64,000 bases of DNA, taken from assembly GCF_030731045.1 (NCBI RefSeq), contig NZ_JAVALS010000004.1, positions 124,001 to 188,000 of the forward strand, in the 5' to 3' direction. Source of the DNA: Arthrobacter horti. Its GTDB lineage: Bacteria > Actinomycetota > Actinomycetes > Actinomycetales > Micrococcaceae. Position numbers and translations under genes: made by a program. The first letter of the stretch is position 1. Each line of letters begins with the position of its first letter. Of this stretch, positions 8,518-16,488 are shown piece after piece. Below the pieces are notes generated by a model that was not told the DNA's origin, searched no databases, and was given only the letters and a program-made list of their open reading frames with translations.

Positions 8518-9358
8518 CGCTCTTCCCCTCACCGGACGGTCCGTGCTCCTCACCCGGAGCCCGGACCGGGCCGGTGGCATGGCGTCCGCCCTTCGCAGTG
8601 CCGGGGCGGACGTTCTGCTGCTGCCGCTCATCGACTTCGAGGCCGTGGCCGAGCCGTCCGTGGTCATCGACGCCACGGAGCGCGCGGTGGCGGGGGAGTA
8701 CGACTGGCTGGTGGTCAGCAGCATCACCACGGTCCGGGCTCTTGCCCAGTACCTCGGTGACGGCCGCCTGAACGCGCTGGCCTCGGCTCCGTTGAAGGTG
8801 GCGACCATCGGCCCGAGCTCGCGCCGTATTCTTGAGGACCTCGGCTTCACCGTGGACCTGGCCCCGGAGGACCGGCAGTCCGCCGAAGGGCTCCTGGAGC
8901 TGTGGACGGCGAACGGCATGCGCGCCAGCAGGCAGAGGATTCTTCTGCCGCAGGCGGACATCGCCGGCACAGTCCTTTCGGACGGCCTGAGGTCCGCCGG
9001 GAACACCGTGGACGCCGTCACGGCCTATCACACGGTCGACTACCCGGCCCGGGACGAGCGTCGCCTGACCGCCACGCTGCCCGGTGCGTCGGCCGACGTC
9101 CCCGACGCTGGACTCCTCGGCCCCGCGGCTGCCCGCAGCGCCGACGCGGCCGGCCGGATCGACGTCGTCGTGGCCGCCTCGCCGAGCGCCGCCCGCGCCG
9201 TCGTCGACCGGCTCGGCGTCCCGCACGCGCGTTTCGTGGCGATCGGGCCGAGCACCGCGGCCGAAGCCGAAAGGCTCGGCCTGACCGTGGCCGTCGTCGC
9301 GGCCACCCCCACACCCAAGGGAATCGTCGACGCCGCCATCGCGGCGCTGAACAGCTGA
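8501..9358 (+). CDS. hemD: Uroporphyrinogen-III synthase HemD
   Basis: HemD closes hydroxymethylbilane with inversion of ring D to give uroporphyrinogen III. HemD proteins share little sequence. The call rests on the two-lobed pattern (SVLLTRSPDRAGGMASALRS near the start, DWLVVSSITTVRAL, VATIGPSSRRIL, and the repeat VAIGPSTAAEAERLGL near the end) and on its place between hemC and hemB. No ATG is available. TTG 8501, overlapping hemC by 17 bases with GGGGTGG before it, is preferred; GTG 8543 is an alternative that would trim the first strand. Overlap suggests translational coupling to hemC. Confidence 0.9.
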   Translation: MPTSADALPLTGRSVLLTRSPDRAGGMASALRSAGADVLLLPLIDFEAVAEPSVVIDATERAVAGEYDWLVVSSITTVRALAQYLGDGRLNALASAPLKVATIGPSSRRILEDLGFTVDLAPEDRQSAEGLLELWTANGMRASRQRILLPQADIAGTVLSDGLRSAGNTVDAVTAYHTVDYPARDERRLTATLPGASADVPDAGLLGPAAARSADAAGRIDVVVAASPSAARAVVDRLGVPHARFVAIGPSTAAEAERLGLTVAVVAATPTPKGIVDAAIAALNS

Positions 9359-9377
9359 TCATCCAGGAGAAGAAGCC

Positions 9378-10355
9378 ATGGAACTCTCACACCGTCCCCG
9401 CCGCCTGCGCACCACCCCCGCCCTGCGCCGCCTGGTCGCCGAGCACCGGCTGTCCCCGTCGGAGCTGATCCTGCCCGCCTTCATCCGCGAGGGCCTGAGC
9501 GAGCCGGCGCCCATCACCTCGATGCCCGGCGTCGTGCAGCACACCACGGAGACGCTCAAGCGCGCCGCGGCCGAGGCCGTGGAGCTGGGCGTGGGCGGCA
9601 TCATGCTGTTCGGAGTCCCCGAGGTGCGCGACGCCGAGGGCACCGCGAGTCTGGACCCGGACGGGGTGCTGAACAAGGCCATCCGTGACGTGCGTGCCGA
9701 GGTGGGCGACGAGCTGGTGATCATGAGCGATGTCTGCCTGGACGAGTTCACCGATCACGGCCACTGCGGCGTGCTCGACGCCGAAGGACGTGTGGACAAC
9801 GACCGCACCGTGGAGATCTACGCGAAGATGGCTGTGGCGCAGGCCGAGGCCGGCGCGCACGTGTTGGGCCCGTCCGGCATGATGGACGGCCAGATCGCGC
9901 CGATGCGCGCCGCGCTGGACGCCGCCGGGTTCCAGGATGTCTCGATCCTCGCCTACGCCGCCAAGTACGCCTCCGCGTTCTACGGCCCGTTCCGCGAGGC
10001 TGTGGATTCGCAGCTCAAGGGCGACCGCCGCACCTATCAGATGGACGCCGCCAACCGCCGCGAGGCGATCCTGGAGGTCCAGCTGGACCTGGAGGAGGGC
10101 GCGGACATGGTCATGGTCAAGCCGGCGATGAGCTACCTGGACATCCTGGCCGACGTCGCCGAGATGAGCCCCGTGCCCGTGGCCGCTTACCAGATCTCCG
10201 GTGAGTACGCCATGATCGAGGCGGCCGCAGCGAACGGCTGGATCAACCGTGAAGCCGCAATCCGCGAGTCGGTCCTGAGCATCAAGCGGGCCGGTGCCAA
10301 CATGGTGCTGAGCTACTGGGCGAGCGAGCTCGCCGGGTGGCTCCGCCAGGACTGA
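9378..10355 (+). CDS. hemB: Delta-aminolevulinic acid dehydratase (porphobilinogen synthase) HemB
   Basis: HemB condenses two 5-aminolevulinate molecules to porphobilinogen. The Schiff-base lysines are Lys196 (AYAAKYAS) and Lys248 (MVMVKPAMSYLD). The active-site metal loop reads DVCLDEFTDHGHCG: Cys120 and Cys130 remain but the middle position is Asp122, between the all-Cys zinc type and the Asp-rich magnesium type. A good ribosome-binding site (AGGAGAAG) lies before ATG 9378. It ends the tight heme run. The next heme gene, hemL, is separated by about 2.1 kb holding two other genes. Confidence 0.96.
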   Translation: MELSHRPRRLRTTPALRRLVAEHRLSPSELILPAFIREGLSEPAPITSMPGVVQHTTETLKRAAAEAVELGVGGIMLFGVPEVRDAEGTASLDPDGVLNKAIRDVRAEVGDELVIMSDVCLDEFTDHGHCGVLDAEGRVDNDRTVEIYAKMAVAQAEAGAHVLGPSGMMDGQIAPMRAALDAAGFQDVSILAYAAKYASAFYGPFREAVDSQLKGDRRTYQMDAANRREAILEVQLDLEEGADMVMVKPAMSYLDILADVAEMSPVPVAAYQISGEYAMIEAAAANGWINREAAIRESVLSIKRAGANMVLSYWASELAGWLRQD

Positions 10356-10523
10356 CGGCGGAGCCGGGCTGGCGAAGCCAGTTGGATTCGCACGGGACAC
10401 TGACTTCTTTCAACGGTTGCAGCCATCGCGTCCAGGCGCCAAGCGCGACCGGCTGAACGCGTTCTTCGTCAGTGGATCCAAATACACTGTTAGCTGGTAC
10501 ACATCACCGACTTCGGAGACTCC

Positions 10524-11330
10524 ATGACAGACCTGTCCGCGCTCACTTCTGATGAGTTGCAACTTTTGAACGTTGTCCCCATTGACGGGAGCACCATTGG
10601 AAACCAGAGAGCTCGTGAGACCGTTGGCTTGGGCGAGGATCTCTACTTTACGGTTCGAAATGGATTGATCGAGAAGGGGCTGATCGTCAAGGGTCAAGGC
10701 CGGGGAGGCACGATCCGTCGTGTTCTTGAAGTAGTCGCGGAGCCCGACGCGGTGGTGAGCCCAATCGCCGATACCGCCACGGTCGTCATTGAGACGGTTC
10801 GTGAAGACGCCCTCTACGAGCCGATTCTTGGCGTGCTTCGTGGTGCTTGGACGAGGGACCGACAGCTGCTTCCTCTTGACTTTGAAATCACAGCTCGGCA
10901 AGGGCGTCGGTCTACGGGAGGAACTTGGTCCCGCCCAGATCTGGTGTCCGTCGAGATCAAGACCTATGAGTACGTTCCGGGGAAGTTCCTCGAAGTCACT
11001 ACCTTCGAAGTCAAACCTGCTGATGCGATTGATGTACAGGCCGTATATGAGGCGTTGGCGCATCGACGCTCATCGACCCATGCCTACGTGCTCCTGCACA
11101 TCCCCCAGGAAGAAGTGACAGTTTTGGAGGACTCGGTTCGAAATGTTCGCCTTGTAGCCCGCTCGCACGGTATCGGAGTGATCACCATTCAGGACCCAGC
11201 GGACTACAACACGTGGGAGGAACTGGAAGAGGCCCAACGCGTCGAGCCAGATCCAGAGCGTCTCAATCAATTCATCGAGACCCAACTCAGTGAGAAGCTC
11301 CGTAAGAAGATTGCCAGAACGTTGCGCTGA
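10524..11330 (+). CDS. Orphan protein: wHTH-like N-terminus plus PD-(D/E)xK nuclease-like core, low GC
   Basis: No family is recognised. In the 268-residue product, residues about 20-70 look like a winged helix (helices, then IVKGQGRGGTIRRV as a basic wing). The middle carries the pattern of a PD-(D/E)xK fold: Glu99 (LYEP), Asp139 (SRPD), Glu162-x-Lys164 (FEVKP) and Gln172 in the following helix, as in many restriction endonucleases and defence nucleases. The C-terminus is a charged helix. Base composition is visibly lower in GC than both neighbours, and codons ending in A or T are common. GGAG lies before ATG 10524, and TACACT (10483-10488) is a possible -10. No methylase, integrase or partner gene is next to it. 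It is probably acquired; a defence role is inference. Confidence 0.65.
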   Translation: MTDLSALTSDELQLLNVVPIDGSTIGNQRARETVGLGEDLYFTVRNGLIEKGLIVKGQGRGGTIRRVLEVVAEPDAVVSPIADTATVVIETVREDALYEPILGVLRGAWTRDRQLLPLDFEITARQGRRSTGGTWSRPDLVSVEIKTYEYVPGKFLEVTTFEVKPADAIDVQAVYEALAHRRSSTHAYVLLHIPQEEVTVLEDSVRNVRLVARSHGIGVITIQDPADYNTWEELEEAQRVEPDPERLNQFIETQLSEKLRKKIARTLR

Positions 11331-11390
11331 GGGGTGCGCGGCAGTCGGGCGGCGCTGATGGGGAATGAATCCGGCAGTGTACGAGTTTTC

Positions 11391-12443
11391 ATGCGTATGC
11401 ATACGGATTCCGCGAACTCGCTCCTGATCGGCGTCGACACCTTCGGCGACGTCACTCTCCACGACGATGGCACCCCCAAGTCCCACCCGGAGGTGCTGCG
11501 CGACGTCGTGGCCGAGGGAGTCCTGGCCGATCAGGTGGGCCTGCACAGCTTCGGCGTGGGGGAGCATCACCGCAAGGACTTCGCGGTGTCCGCGCCCGAC
11601 GTCGTCCTCGCGGCGATCGCCGGGAAGACCGAGAACATCCGCCTCGCCTCCGCGGTCACGGTGCTGTCCTCGGACGACCCCATCCGCGTGTTCCAGCGCT
11701 TCTCCACCCTGCACGCCCTCTCCAACGGCCGCGCCGAGGTGGTCCTGGGACGCGGTTCCTTCATCGAGTCCTTCCCGCTGTTCGGCTACGACCTGGAGGA
11801 CTATGAGGTCCTCTTCGAGGAACGCCTGGCCCTGTTCGACAAGGCCCGCTCGCAGAAGCCCATCCACTGGGAGGGCCGGACCCGCGGCCCGATCCGCGGG
11901 CTCATGGCCTACCCCCAGCTGGAGGAGGGGCTGCTGCCGGTCTCGGTCGGCGTCGGCGGCAGTCCGCAGTCCGTGGTCCGCGCGGCCAGCTACGGCTACC
12001 CGCTGACCCTGGCCATCATCGGCGGCGAACCCGCCCGCTTCCGTCCCTACGCGGACCTCTACTACAAGTCCCTGGAGCAGCACGGCAAGGAATGGCAGCC
12101 GCTGTCCGTGCACTCGCCGGGCCACGTCGCGGACACCGACGAACAGGCCCAGGAGGAGTTCTTCCCGCACTGGCTGGCTACCCGCAACCGCCTCGGCTCC
12201 GAGCGCGGCTGGGGCGCCGGCAGCCGTATCGAGTTCAACGAGCAGGTGGCCGCACACGGCGCCCTGTACGTCGGCTCCCCGGAGACCGTGGCCAAGAAGA
12301 TCGCCGCCACTGCCAAGAAGCTGAAGCTGCAGCGCTTCGATCTGAAGTACTCCAACGGCACCCTGCCGCACTCGTCGATGATGAAGAGCATCGAGCTGCT
12401 GGGGACCAAGGTTTCGCCGCTGGTTGACGACATGCTGTCGTAG
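11391..12443 (+). CDS. LLM-class (luciferase-like) flavin-dependent oxidoreductase
   Basis: The product has the TIM-barrel pattern of bacterial luciferase-like monooxygenases that use reduced flavin: VGEHHRKDFAVSAPDVVLAAIA, IRLASAVTVLSSDDPIRVFQRFSTL and VVLGRGSFIESFPLFG are typical family segments. The substrate cannot be read from sequence. The frame is open back to 11334, but ATG 11391 or 11397 gives the usual N-terminus close to LLIGVDTFGD. A 12-base palindrome covers the region of these two ATGs. The gene lies on the same strand immediately before hemL (33 bases), within the heme cluster. A link to heme metabolism is suggested only by position. Confidence 0.85.
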   Translation: MRMHTDSANSLLIGVDTFGDVTLHDDGTPKSHPEVLRDVVAEGVLADQVGLHSFGVGEHHRKDFAVSAPDVVLAAIAGKTENIRLASAVTVLSSDDPIRVFQRFSTLHALSNGRAEVVLGRGSFIESFPLFGYDLEDYEVLFEERLALFDKARSQKPIHWEGRTRGPIRGLMAYPQLEEGLLPVSVGVGGSPQSVVRAASYGYPLTLAIIGGEPARFRPYADLYYKSLEQHGKEWQPLSVHSPGHVADTDEQAQEEFFPHWLATRNRLGSERGWGAGSRIEFNEQVAAHGALYVGSPETVAKKIAATAKKLKLQRFDLKYSNGTLPHSSMMKSIELLGTKVSPLVDDMLS

Positions 12444-12446
12444 TCC

Positions 12447-12499
12447 AAGGGCTCTTCGGAGTGGGAGAATGGACCCATGACCCACTCCGAAGAGCTCTT
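12447..12499 (+). promoter_or_regulatory. Hairpin with the hemL start codon in its loop
   Basis: GCTCTTCGGAGTGGG (12451-12465) pairs perfectly with CCCACTCCGAAGAGC (12481-12495). The outer bases 12447-12450 pair with 12496-12499 including one G-U, giving a 19-pair stem. The 15-base loop contains ATG 12477 of hemL. GAGAAT (12465-12470), six bases before the ATG, resembles a leaderless -10 element. A read-through transcript would carry the stem; a transcript starting at the ATG would lack its left arm. Confidence 0.5.
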
Positions 12500-13778
12500 T
12501 GCCCGCGCCCAGAAACTCATGCCCGGCGGCGTGAACTCGCCCGTGAGGGCCTTCGGATCCGTGGGCGGCACCCCGCGCTTCATGGCGGGCGCCAAGGGCG
12601 CCTACCTGTACGACGCCGACGGCCAGGAATACGTCGACCTGGTCTGCTCCTGGGGCCCGGCCTTGCTCGGCCACGCCCACCCGGCCGTCCTGGACGCCGT
12701 GCACGCCGCAGTGGACCGTGGCTTGTCCTTCGGCGCCTCCACCGAGGATGAGGGCCGCCTGGCCCAGCTGGTCATGGACCGCGTCCCCGCCGTCGAGCGC
12801 ATCCGCATGGTCTCCACCGGCACCGAGGCCACCATGACCGCCATCCGCCTGGCCCGCGGCTTCACCGGCCGTGAACTGGTCATCAAGTTCGCCGGCTGCT
12901 ACCACGGCCACGTCGACTCCCTCCTGGCCGCCGCCGGTTCCGGTCTGGCCACCCTGGCCCTGCCCGGCAGCGCGGGTGTCACCGAGGCGACCGCCTCCCA
13001 GACCCTGGTCCTGCCGTACAACGACCTGGCCGCCGTCGAGGCCGTGTTCGCCGCCCACCCGGGCCGCATCGCCGCCGTCATCACTGAGGCCGCCCCTGCC
13101 AACATGGGCGTGGTCACCCCGGGCGAAGGCTTCAACGCCGGCCTGCGCCGGATCACCGAAGCCAACGGCGCCCTGCTCATCCTGGACGAGGTCCTCACCG
13201 GCTTCCGCACCGGCTGGGCCGGCTACTGGGGCCTTACCGGCGCCACCGAGGGCTGGGCACCGGACCTGTTCACCTTCGGCAAGGTGATCGGCGGCGGCCT
13301 GCCCACCGCCGCGCTCGGCGGCCGCGCCGAGGTCATGGATCACCTGGCTCCTCTCGGCCCGGTCTACCAGGCCGGCACCCTGTCCGGTAACCCGGTGGCC
13401 ATGGCCGCCGGTGTCGCCACGCTGACCCACGCCACCGCCGACGTCTACGCCACCGTGGACGCACGCTCCCTGGAACTGTCCGCAGCATTGTCCTCCGCCC
13501 TGGACGCCGAGGGTGTGGACCACTCCATCCAGCGCGCCGGGAACCTGTTCTCCGTCGCGTTCGGCACCTCCGAAGCCGGTGTGCACAACTACGATCAGGC
13601 CCAGGCCCAGGAGGCGCACCGCTACGCGCCGTTCTTCCACTCGATGCTGGACTCGGGCGTCTACCTGCCGCCGAGCGTCTTCGAGGCGTGGTTCCTCTCC
13701 GCCGCCCACGACGACGCGGCCATGGAGCGCATCGCCTCCGCACTTCCCGCCGCTGCCAAGGCCGCCGCGGCGGCCTGA
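12477..13778 (+). CDS. hemL: Glutamate-1-semialdehyde 2,1-aminomutase HemL
   Basis: HemL moves the amino group of glutamate-1-semialdehyde to form 5-aminolevulinate, acting directly after HemA. It is a class-III PLP aminotransferase. The PLP lysine is Lys269 in [15 protein letters not shown], the phosphate-binding [16 protein letters not shown] is near residue 115, and the conserved [11 protein letters not shown] holds the PLP-ring Asp. At 433 residues it is full length. The ATG is at 12477. There is no clear ribosome-binding site; instead a strong hairpin encloses the start codon. It is transcribed in the same direction as the LLM gene, 33 bases upstream. Confidence 0.96.
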   Translation: MTHSEELFARAQKLMPGGVNSPVRAFGSVGGTPRFMAGAKGAYLYDADGQEYVDLVCSWGPALLGHAHPAVLDAVHAAVDRGLSFGASTEDEGRLAQLVMDRVPAVERIRMVSTGTEATMTAIRLARGFTGRELVIKFAGCYHGHVDSLLAAAGSGLATLALPGSAGVTEATASQTLVLPYNDLAAVEAVFAAHPGRIAAVITEAAPANMGVVTPGEGFNAGLRRITEANGALLILDEVLTGFRTGWAGYWGLTGATEGWAPDLFTFGKVIGGGLPTAALGGRAEVMDHLAPLGPVYQAGTLSGNPVAMAAGVATLTHATADVYATVDARSLELSAALSSALDAEGVDHSIQRAGNLFSVAFGTSEAGVHNYDQAQAQEAHRYAPFFHSMLDSGVYLPPSVFEAWFLSAAHDDAAMERIASALPAAAKAAAAA

Positions 13779-13801
13779 GCCGATGAACTGAGGAGGCTGC
13801 C

Positions 13802-15082
13802 GTGAGCGGGCGTAGCCAGGCAGGACGTGATCGGACCGGGCACCGGAAGGCGGCGACGGCGGGAGCAGTGCTCCTGGCGCTGCTGTCCAGCCTGGCCGGC
13901 TGTTCCTGTCAGGCCCAGTCCGCGCCGGCGCCCAGCGGCACGCCGACGCTGTCCCCGACGTCGGCGAGCCCCAGCGTCACCCCGACGCGCACGCACAGTG
14001 CCACCCCCACGCCGTCGAACACTCCAGCGCCTTCCCACGGCGTGCCCGGCCCCACGCCCACCCCACCGTCCGGCGGCCTGACCCTGCGCCAGGAGGCCGG
14101 GCAGCTGTTCCTGGTGGCGGCCAAGGCGAACGGCAGCGATCTGGGGGCCGCCTCGGCGGCACTGCAGGCCGGCGTCGGGAACTTCTACCTCAACGGGCGG
14201 ACGACGGCGGGCGTCGCGGCGACCGCGGATGTGGTCGCCCAGCTGCGTGGCGCGGTGAGTTCGGCGACGCCGCTGGCGCCTCTGATCGCCTCCGATCAGG
14301 AGGGCGGCCAGGTCCAAGTGCTCCGGGGCCCGGGTTTCAGCGTCATCCCGAGCGCGCTGCAGCAAGGACAGCTGGCCCCGGCCACGCTGCGGGCGGATTC
14401 CCAGCAGTGGGGGAGCGAGCTCCGGGCCGCGGGGCTCACGATGGATCTTGCGCCGGTGCTGGACACGGTCCCGTCCGCGGCGTTCGCACCGCAGAACATC
14501 CCGATCGGCTACTACCAGCGGAACTACGGCTTCACGCCGGCCGCCGTGTCCCAGTCCGGGAACGCCTTCGCGCAGGGGATGCGTGCCGCGGGCGTGCGTC
14601 CCGTGGTCAAGCACTTCCCGGGACTGGGGCGGGTCACGGCCAATACGGACACCTCGAGCGATGTGCGTGACACTCAGACCACCCGGACGGACCCGTACCT
14701 GCAGCCGTTCCGTGACGCCGTGAACTCGGGCGTGAACTGGGTCATGGTGTCCAACGCGTTCTACGACCGCATCGACCCGGCCCGGATGGCGCCGTTCTCT
14801 CCCGTGATCATCGGCGGGATGCTCCGGCAGGACCTGGGATTCCAGGGCGTGGTGATGTCGGATGACCTGTGCTCCGCGGTGCAGCTGTCCGGCGTGAGCG
14901 TCACGGACCGGGCCATCGGCTTCCTCGAAGCGGGCGGCACCATGGCCATCTGCGCGGACAGCGGGATGGCCGTGCAGATGCTCGACGCCGTCGTGGCCCA
15001 GGCCCAGCAGGACCCCGCCTTCCGCGCGGTGGTGGAGAACGCCTTCCGGCTCGTGCAGCAGACCAAGGCCAAGGGCGCCTGA
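13802..15082 (+). CDS. Glycoside hydrolase family 3 lipoprotein (beta-N-acetylhexosaminidase-like)
   Basis: The N-terminus is a lipoprotein signal: hydrophobic segment GAVLLALLSS followed by lipobox LAGC, with lipidated Cys34. A long Thr/Ser/Pro linker (about residues 40-90) then leads to a GH3 domain. LIASDQEGGQV, VVKHFPGLG and VVMSDDL are the hallmark motifs of NagZ-type enzymes; the Asp in SDD is the expected nucleophile. It probably acts on peptidoglycan fragments or other N-acetylhexosamine glycans at the cell surface. The start is GTG 13802 with GAGGAGG before it, 23 bases after hemL, so it may be co-transcribed with hemL. A 17-base-pair hairpin ends the unit. Confidence 0.9.
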   Translation: MSGRSQAGRDRTGHRKAATAGAVLLALLSSLAGCSCQAQSAPAPSGTPTLSPTSASPSVTPTRTHSATPTPSNTPAPSHGVPGPTPTPPSGGLTLRQEAGQLFLVAAKANGSDLGAASAALQAGVGNFYLNGRTTAGVAATADVVAQLRGAVSSATPLAPLIASDQEGGQVQVLRGPGFSVIPSALQQGQLAPATLRADSQQWGSELRAAGLTMDLAPVLDTVPSAAFAPQNIPIGYYQRNYGFTPAAVSQSGNAFAQGMRAAGVRPVVKHFPGLGRVTANTDTSSDVRDTQTTRTDPYLQPFRDAVNSGVNWVMVSNAFYDRIDPARMAPFSPVIIGGMLRQDLGFQGVVMSDDLCSAVQLSGVSVTDRAIGFLEAGGTMAICADSGMAVQMLDAVVAQAQQDPAFRAVVENAFRLVQQTKAKGA

Positions 15083-15104
15083 GTCTCCTTCCTTCTCCGC
15101 GAGA

Positions 15105-15151
15105 CGGCAGCAGATCGCAGTGCGTGTCGCCGCGACTGCGATCTGCTGCCG
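15105..15151. terminator. Bidirectional hairpin between the GH3 gene and the LysE-type gene
   Basis: CGGCAGCAGATCGCAGT (15105-15121) and ACTGCGATCTGCTGCCG (15135-15151) form a perfect 17-pair stem with a 13-base loop, between two convergent genes. There is no real T run, as is common in high-GC actinobacteria. Confidence 0.75.
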
Positions 15152-15175
15152 TTCCATTGCAGGTGCCCGGGCGGC

Positions 15176-15847
15176 TCAGGCCAACAGGTGCTCCGCTTGC
15201 TCCACCACGAGCACCACGGCGATGACCAGCATCAGGATCCCGCTCGTGAGGGTCACTCGCTGGGCCAGCCGCGGACGGCTGCTCAGGAGGCGCCGCGCCG
15301 CGAACGCCACAACACCGTAGACCAGCATGCTGATGGCCACGTGGGACAGGCCCATCACCGTGGTCTGGGCGGCCACCGGCAAGGGCGAGGTGAGCCGGAT
15401 GAACTGCGGCATGATGGCCGCGTACAGCAGGATCCCCTTCGGGTTGATGCCGCTGGTGCCCAGACCCATCAGGAACTCCCGGACACTCCGCGGCGCCGTC
15501 GCGCCCGCGAGGTCACCGGGGAGGACAGGGGCCTGACCGTTCGGGGCGTCCGCAGAGAGCCGGACGGTGCGCCAGGAGCGCACGGTCGAGACGCCGAGCC
15601 ACAGCAGGTACGCTGCCCCGGCCAGCGACAGCCAGCTCACGAGCTCCGGCCGGGCTGCCAGGAGGAGGCCGAAACCGGCCGAGACCAGGACGGTGTGCAG
15701 GACGTACCCCGAGCATAGCCCGGCCACCGACGGGGCCGGGGAACCCGGGCGGAGGCCGGCGGCGATCGAATAGGCCCAATCGGCACCGGGTGTCAGGGCC
15801 AGGGTGAGGGCGATGCCGGCGAAGCCGAGGTACGGCGAGAAATCCAT
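15176..15847 (-). CDS. LysE/RhtB family amino-acid exporter
   Basis: The 223-residue protein has the LysE-family N-terminus (GIALTLALTPGADWAYSIAAGL, with the conserved TPGAD) and about six hydrophobic segments. Such proteins export basic or neutral amino acids across the cytoplasmic membrane. The substrate is not readable. ATG 15847 is preceded six bases upstream by TAGTCT on the minus strand (15859-15854), a leaderless-type -10. The divergent neighbour is an Lrp/AsnC regulator, the classical partner that activates LysE-type exporters when an amino acid accumulates, so regulation by that neighbour is likely. Confidence 0.9.
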   Translation of the reverse strand: MDFSPYLGFAGIALTLALTPGADWAYSIAAGLRPGSPAPSVAGLCSGYVLHTVLVSAGFGLLLAARPELVSWLSLAGAAYLLWLGVSTVRSWRTVRLSADAPNGQAPVLPGDLAGATAPRSVREFLMGLGTSGINPKGILLYAAIMPQFIRLTSPLPVAAQTTVMGLSHVAISMLVYGVVAFAARRLLSSRPRLAQRVTLTSGILMLVIAVVLVVEQAEHLLA

Positions 15848-15853
15848 GGCGCA

Positions 15854-15921
15854 AGACTAGGGAAATCCCTGCGCGAAGTGCTCACCTTTTTCACGCCCTT
15901 TCGGCGGTGTAGGAGTAAGTT
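15854..15921. promoter_or_regulatory. Divergent leaderless-type promoters of the exporter and its Lrp regulator
   Basis: TAGTCT (minus strand, 15859-15854) lies six bases before the exporter ATG, and TAAGTT (plus strand, 15916-15921) lies six bases before the Lrp ATG at 15928. The two fill both ends of an 80-base gap that should also hold the Lrp operator. Confidence 0.5.
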
Positions 15922-15927
15922 CTTCTC

Positions 15928-16383
15928 ATGATCGATGCCATTGACAGGAAGATTTTGCGCACCCTTCAGAAGGATGGCCGGATGACCGCCACGGCGCTGG
16001 CCTCCGAAGTGGGTCTGACAGTGGCGCCGTGCCATCGGCGGCTGAAGGATCTGGAGTCCGACGGCGTCATCCGCGGCTACCGCGCGGAGGTGGACCTGGA
16101 GCGCGTGGGGCTGGGCTTCGGGGCGCTCGTGTTCGTCACGCTCCGGGAGACGTCCCAGACGACCATTCGCGCCTTCGAGGACGCCGTGGTGGCGGAGACG
16201 CAGATCGTGGAGGCGTACCGCCTCTTCGGGGACCCGGACTATCTCCTGAAGTGCGTGGCCCCGGACCTGGCCGGGTTCCAGCGCCTCTACGACGCTCATC
16301 TCGCAGCCCTGCCGGCGGTCGCGAAGCTCAGCTCCACCATCGTCATGCGCGACCTCAAGGGAGCCGGCGTCGTCCCGCTCTGA
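15928..16383 (+). CDS. Lrp/AsnC family transcriptional regulator
   Basis: The N-terminal helix-turn-helix (IDRKILRTLQKDGRMTATAL, then VGLTVAPCHRRLKDLESDGVI) is followed by an RAM ligand-binding domain with the typical strand SYLLKCVAPDLAGFQ-like pattern (PDYLLKCVAPDL here). The 151-residue length is standard. Members form octamers that sense amino acids. The gene is divergent from a LysE-type exporter 80 bases away, which is its probable target. It has no ribosome-binding site and a -10-like TAAGTT six bases before the ATG, so the mRNA is probably leaderless. A long hairpin follows the stop codon. Confidence 0.92.
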   Translation: MIDAIDRKILRTLQKDGRMTATALASEVGLTVAPCHRRLKDLESDGVIRGYRAEVDLERVGLGFGALVFVTLRETSQTTIRAFEDAVVAETQIVEAYRLFGDPDYLLKCVAPDLAGFQRLYDAHLAALPAVAKLSSTIVMRDLKGAGVVPL

Positions 16384-16412
16384 CGCCCGCCGCCGTCGTG
16401 CCTCACACCCTC

Positions 16413-16473
16413 CGCGAAGTAACAGCTGACGCCCCTAAAACTCAGTCTTAGGGGCGTCAGCTGTTCCTTCGCG
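16413..16473. terminator. Bidirectional terminator hairpin between lrp and the ABC operon
   Basis: The inner stem of 18 perfect pairs joins 16421-16438 (AACAGCTGACGCCCCTAA) with 16448-16465. After one mismatch, CGCGAAG (16413-16419) pairs with CTTCGCG (16467-16473). The inner arms end in AA/TT next to the loop. It separates convergent genes and should work both ways. Confidence 0.8.
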
Positions 16474-16488
16474 AGGGAGGAGACGGGC

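Noticed and set aside
10356-11390. Search for direct or inverted repeats that would mark insertion ends of the low-GC gene.
   Set aside because: No convincing matched repeats were found on the two sides. The short CTGGC-GAA-GCCAG hairpin after hemB is probably a weak terminator.
11394-11405. CGTATGCATACG, a perfect 12-base palindrome over the LLM start codons.
   Set aside because: It may be an operator, but it falls in a coding start with two ATGs and no second copy exists in the window; chance is not excluded.
11070-13709. An 879-codon minus-strand frame opposite the LLM and hemL genes.
   Set aside because: The sense strand encodes two full-length recognised enzymes; the antisense product is low-complexity Gly/Val/Gln/His.
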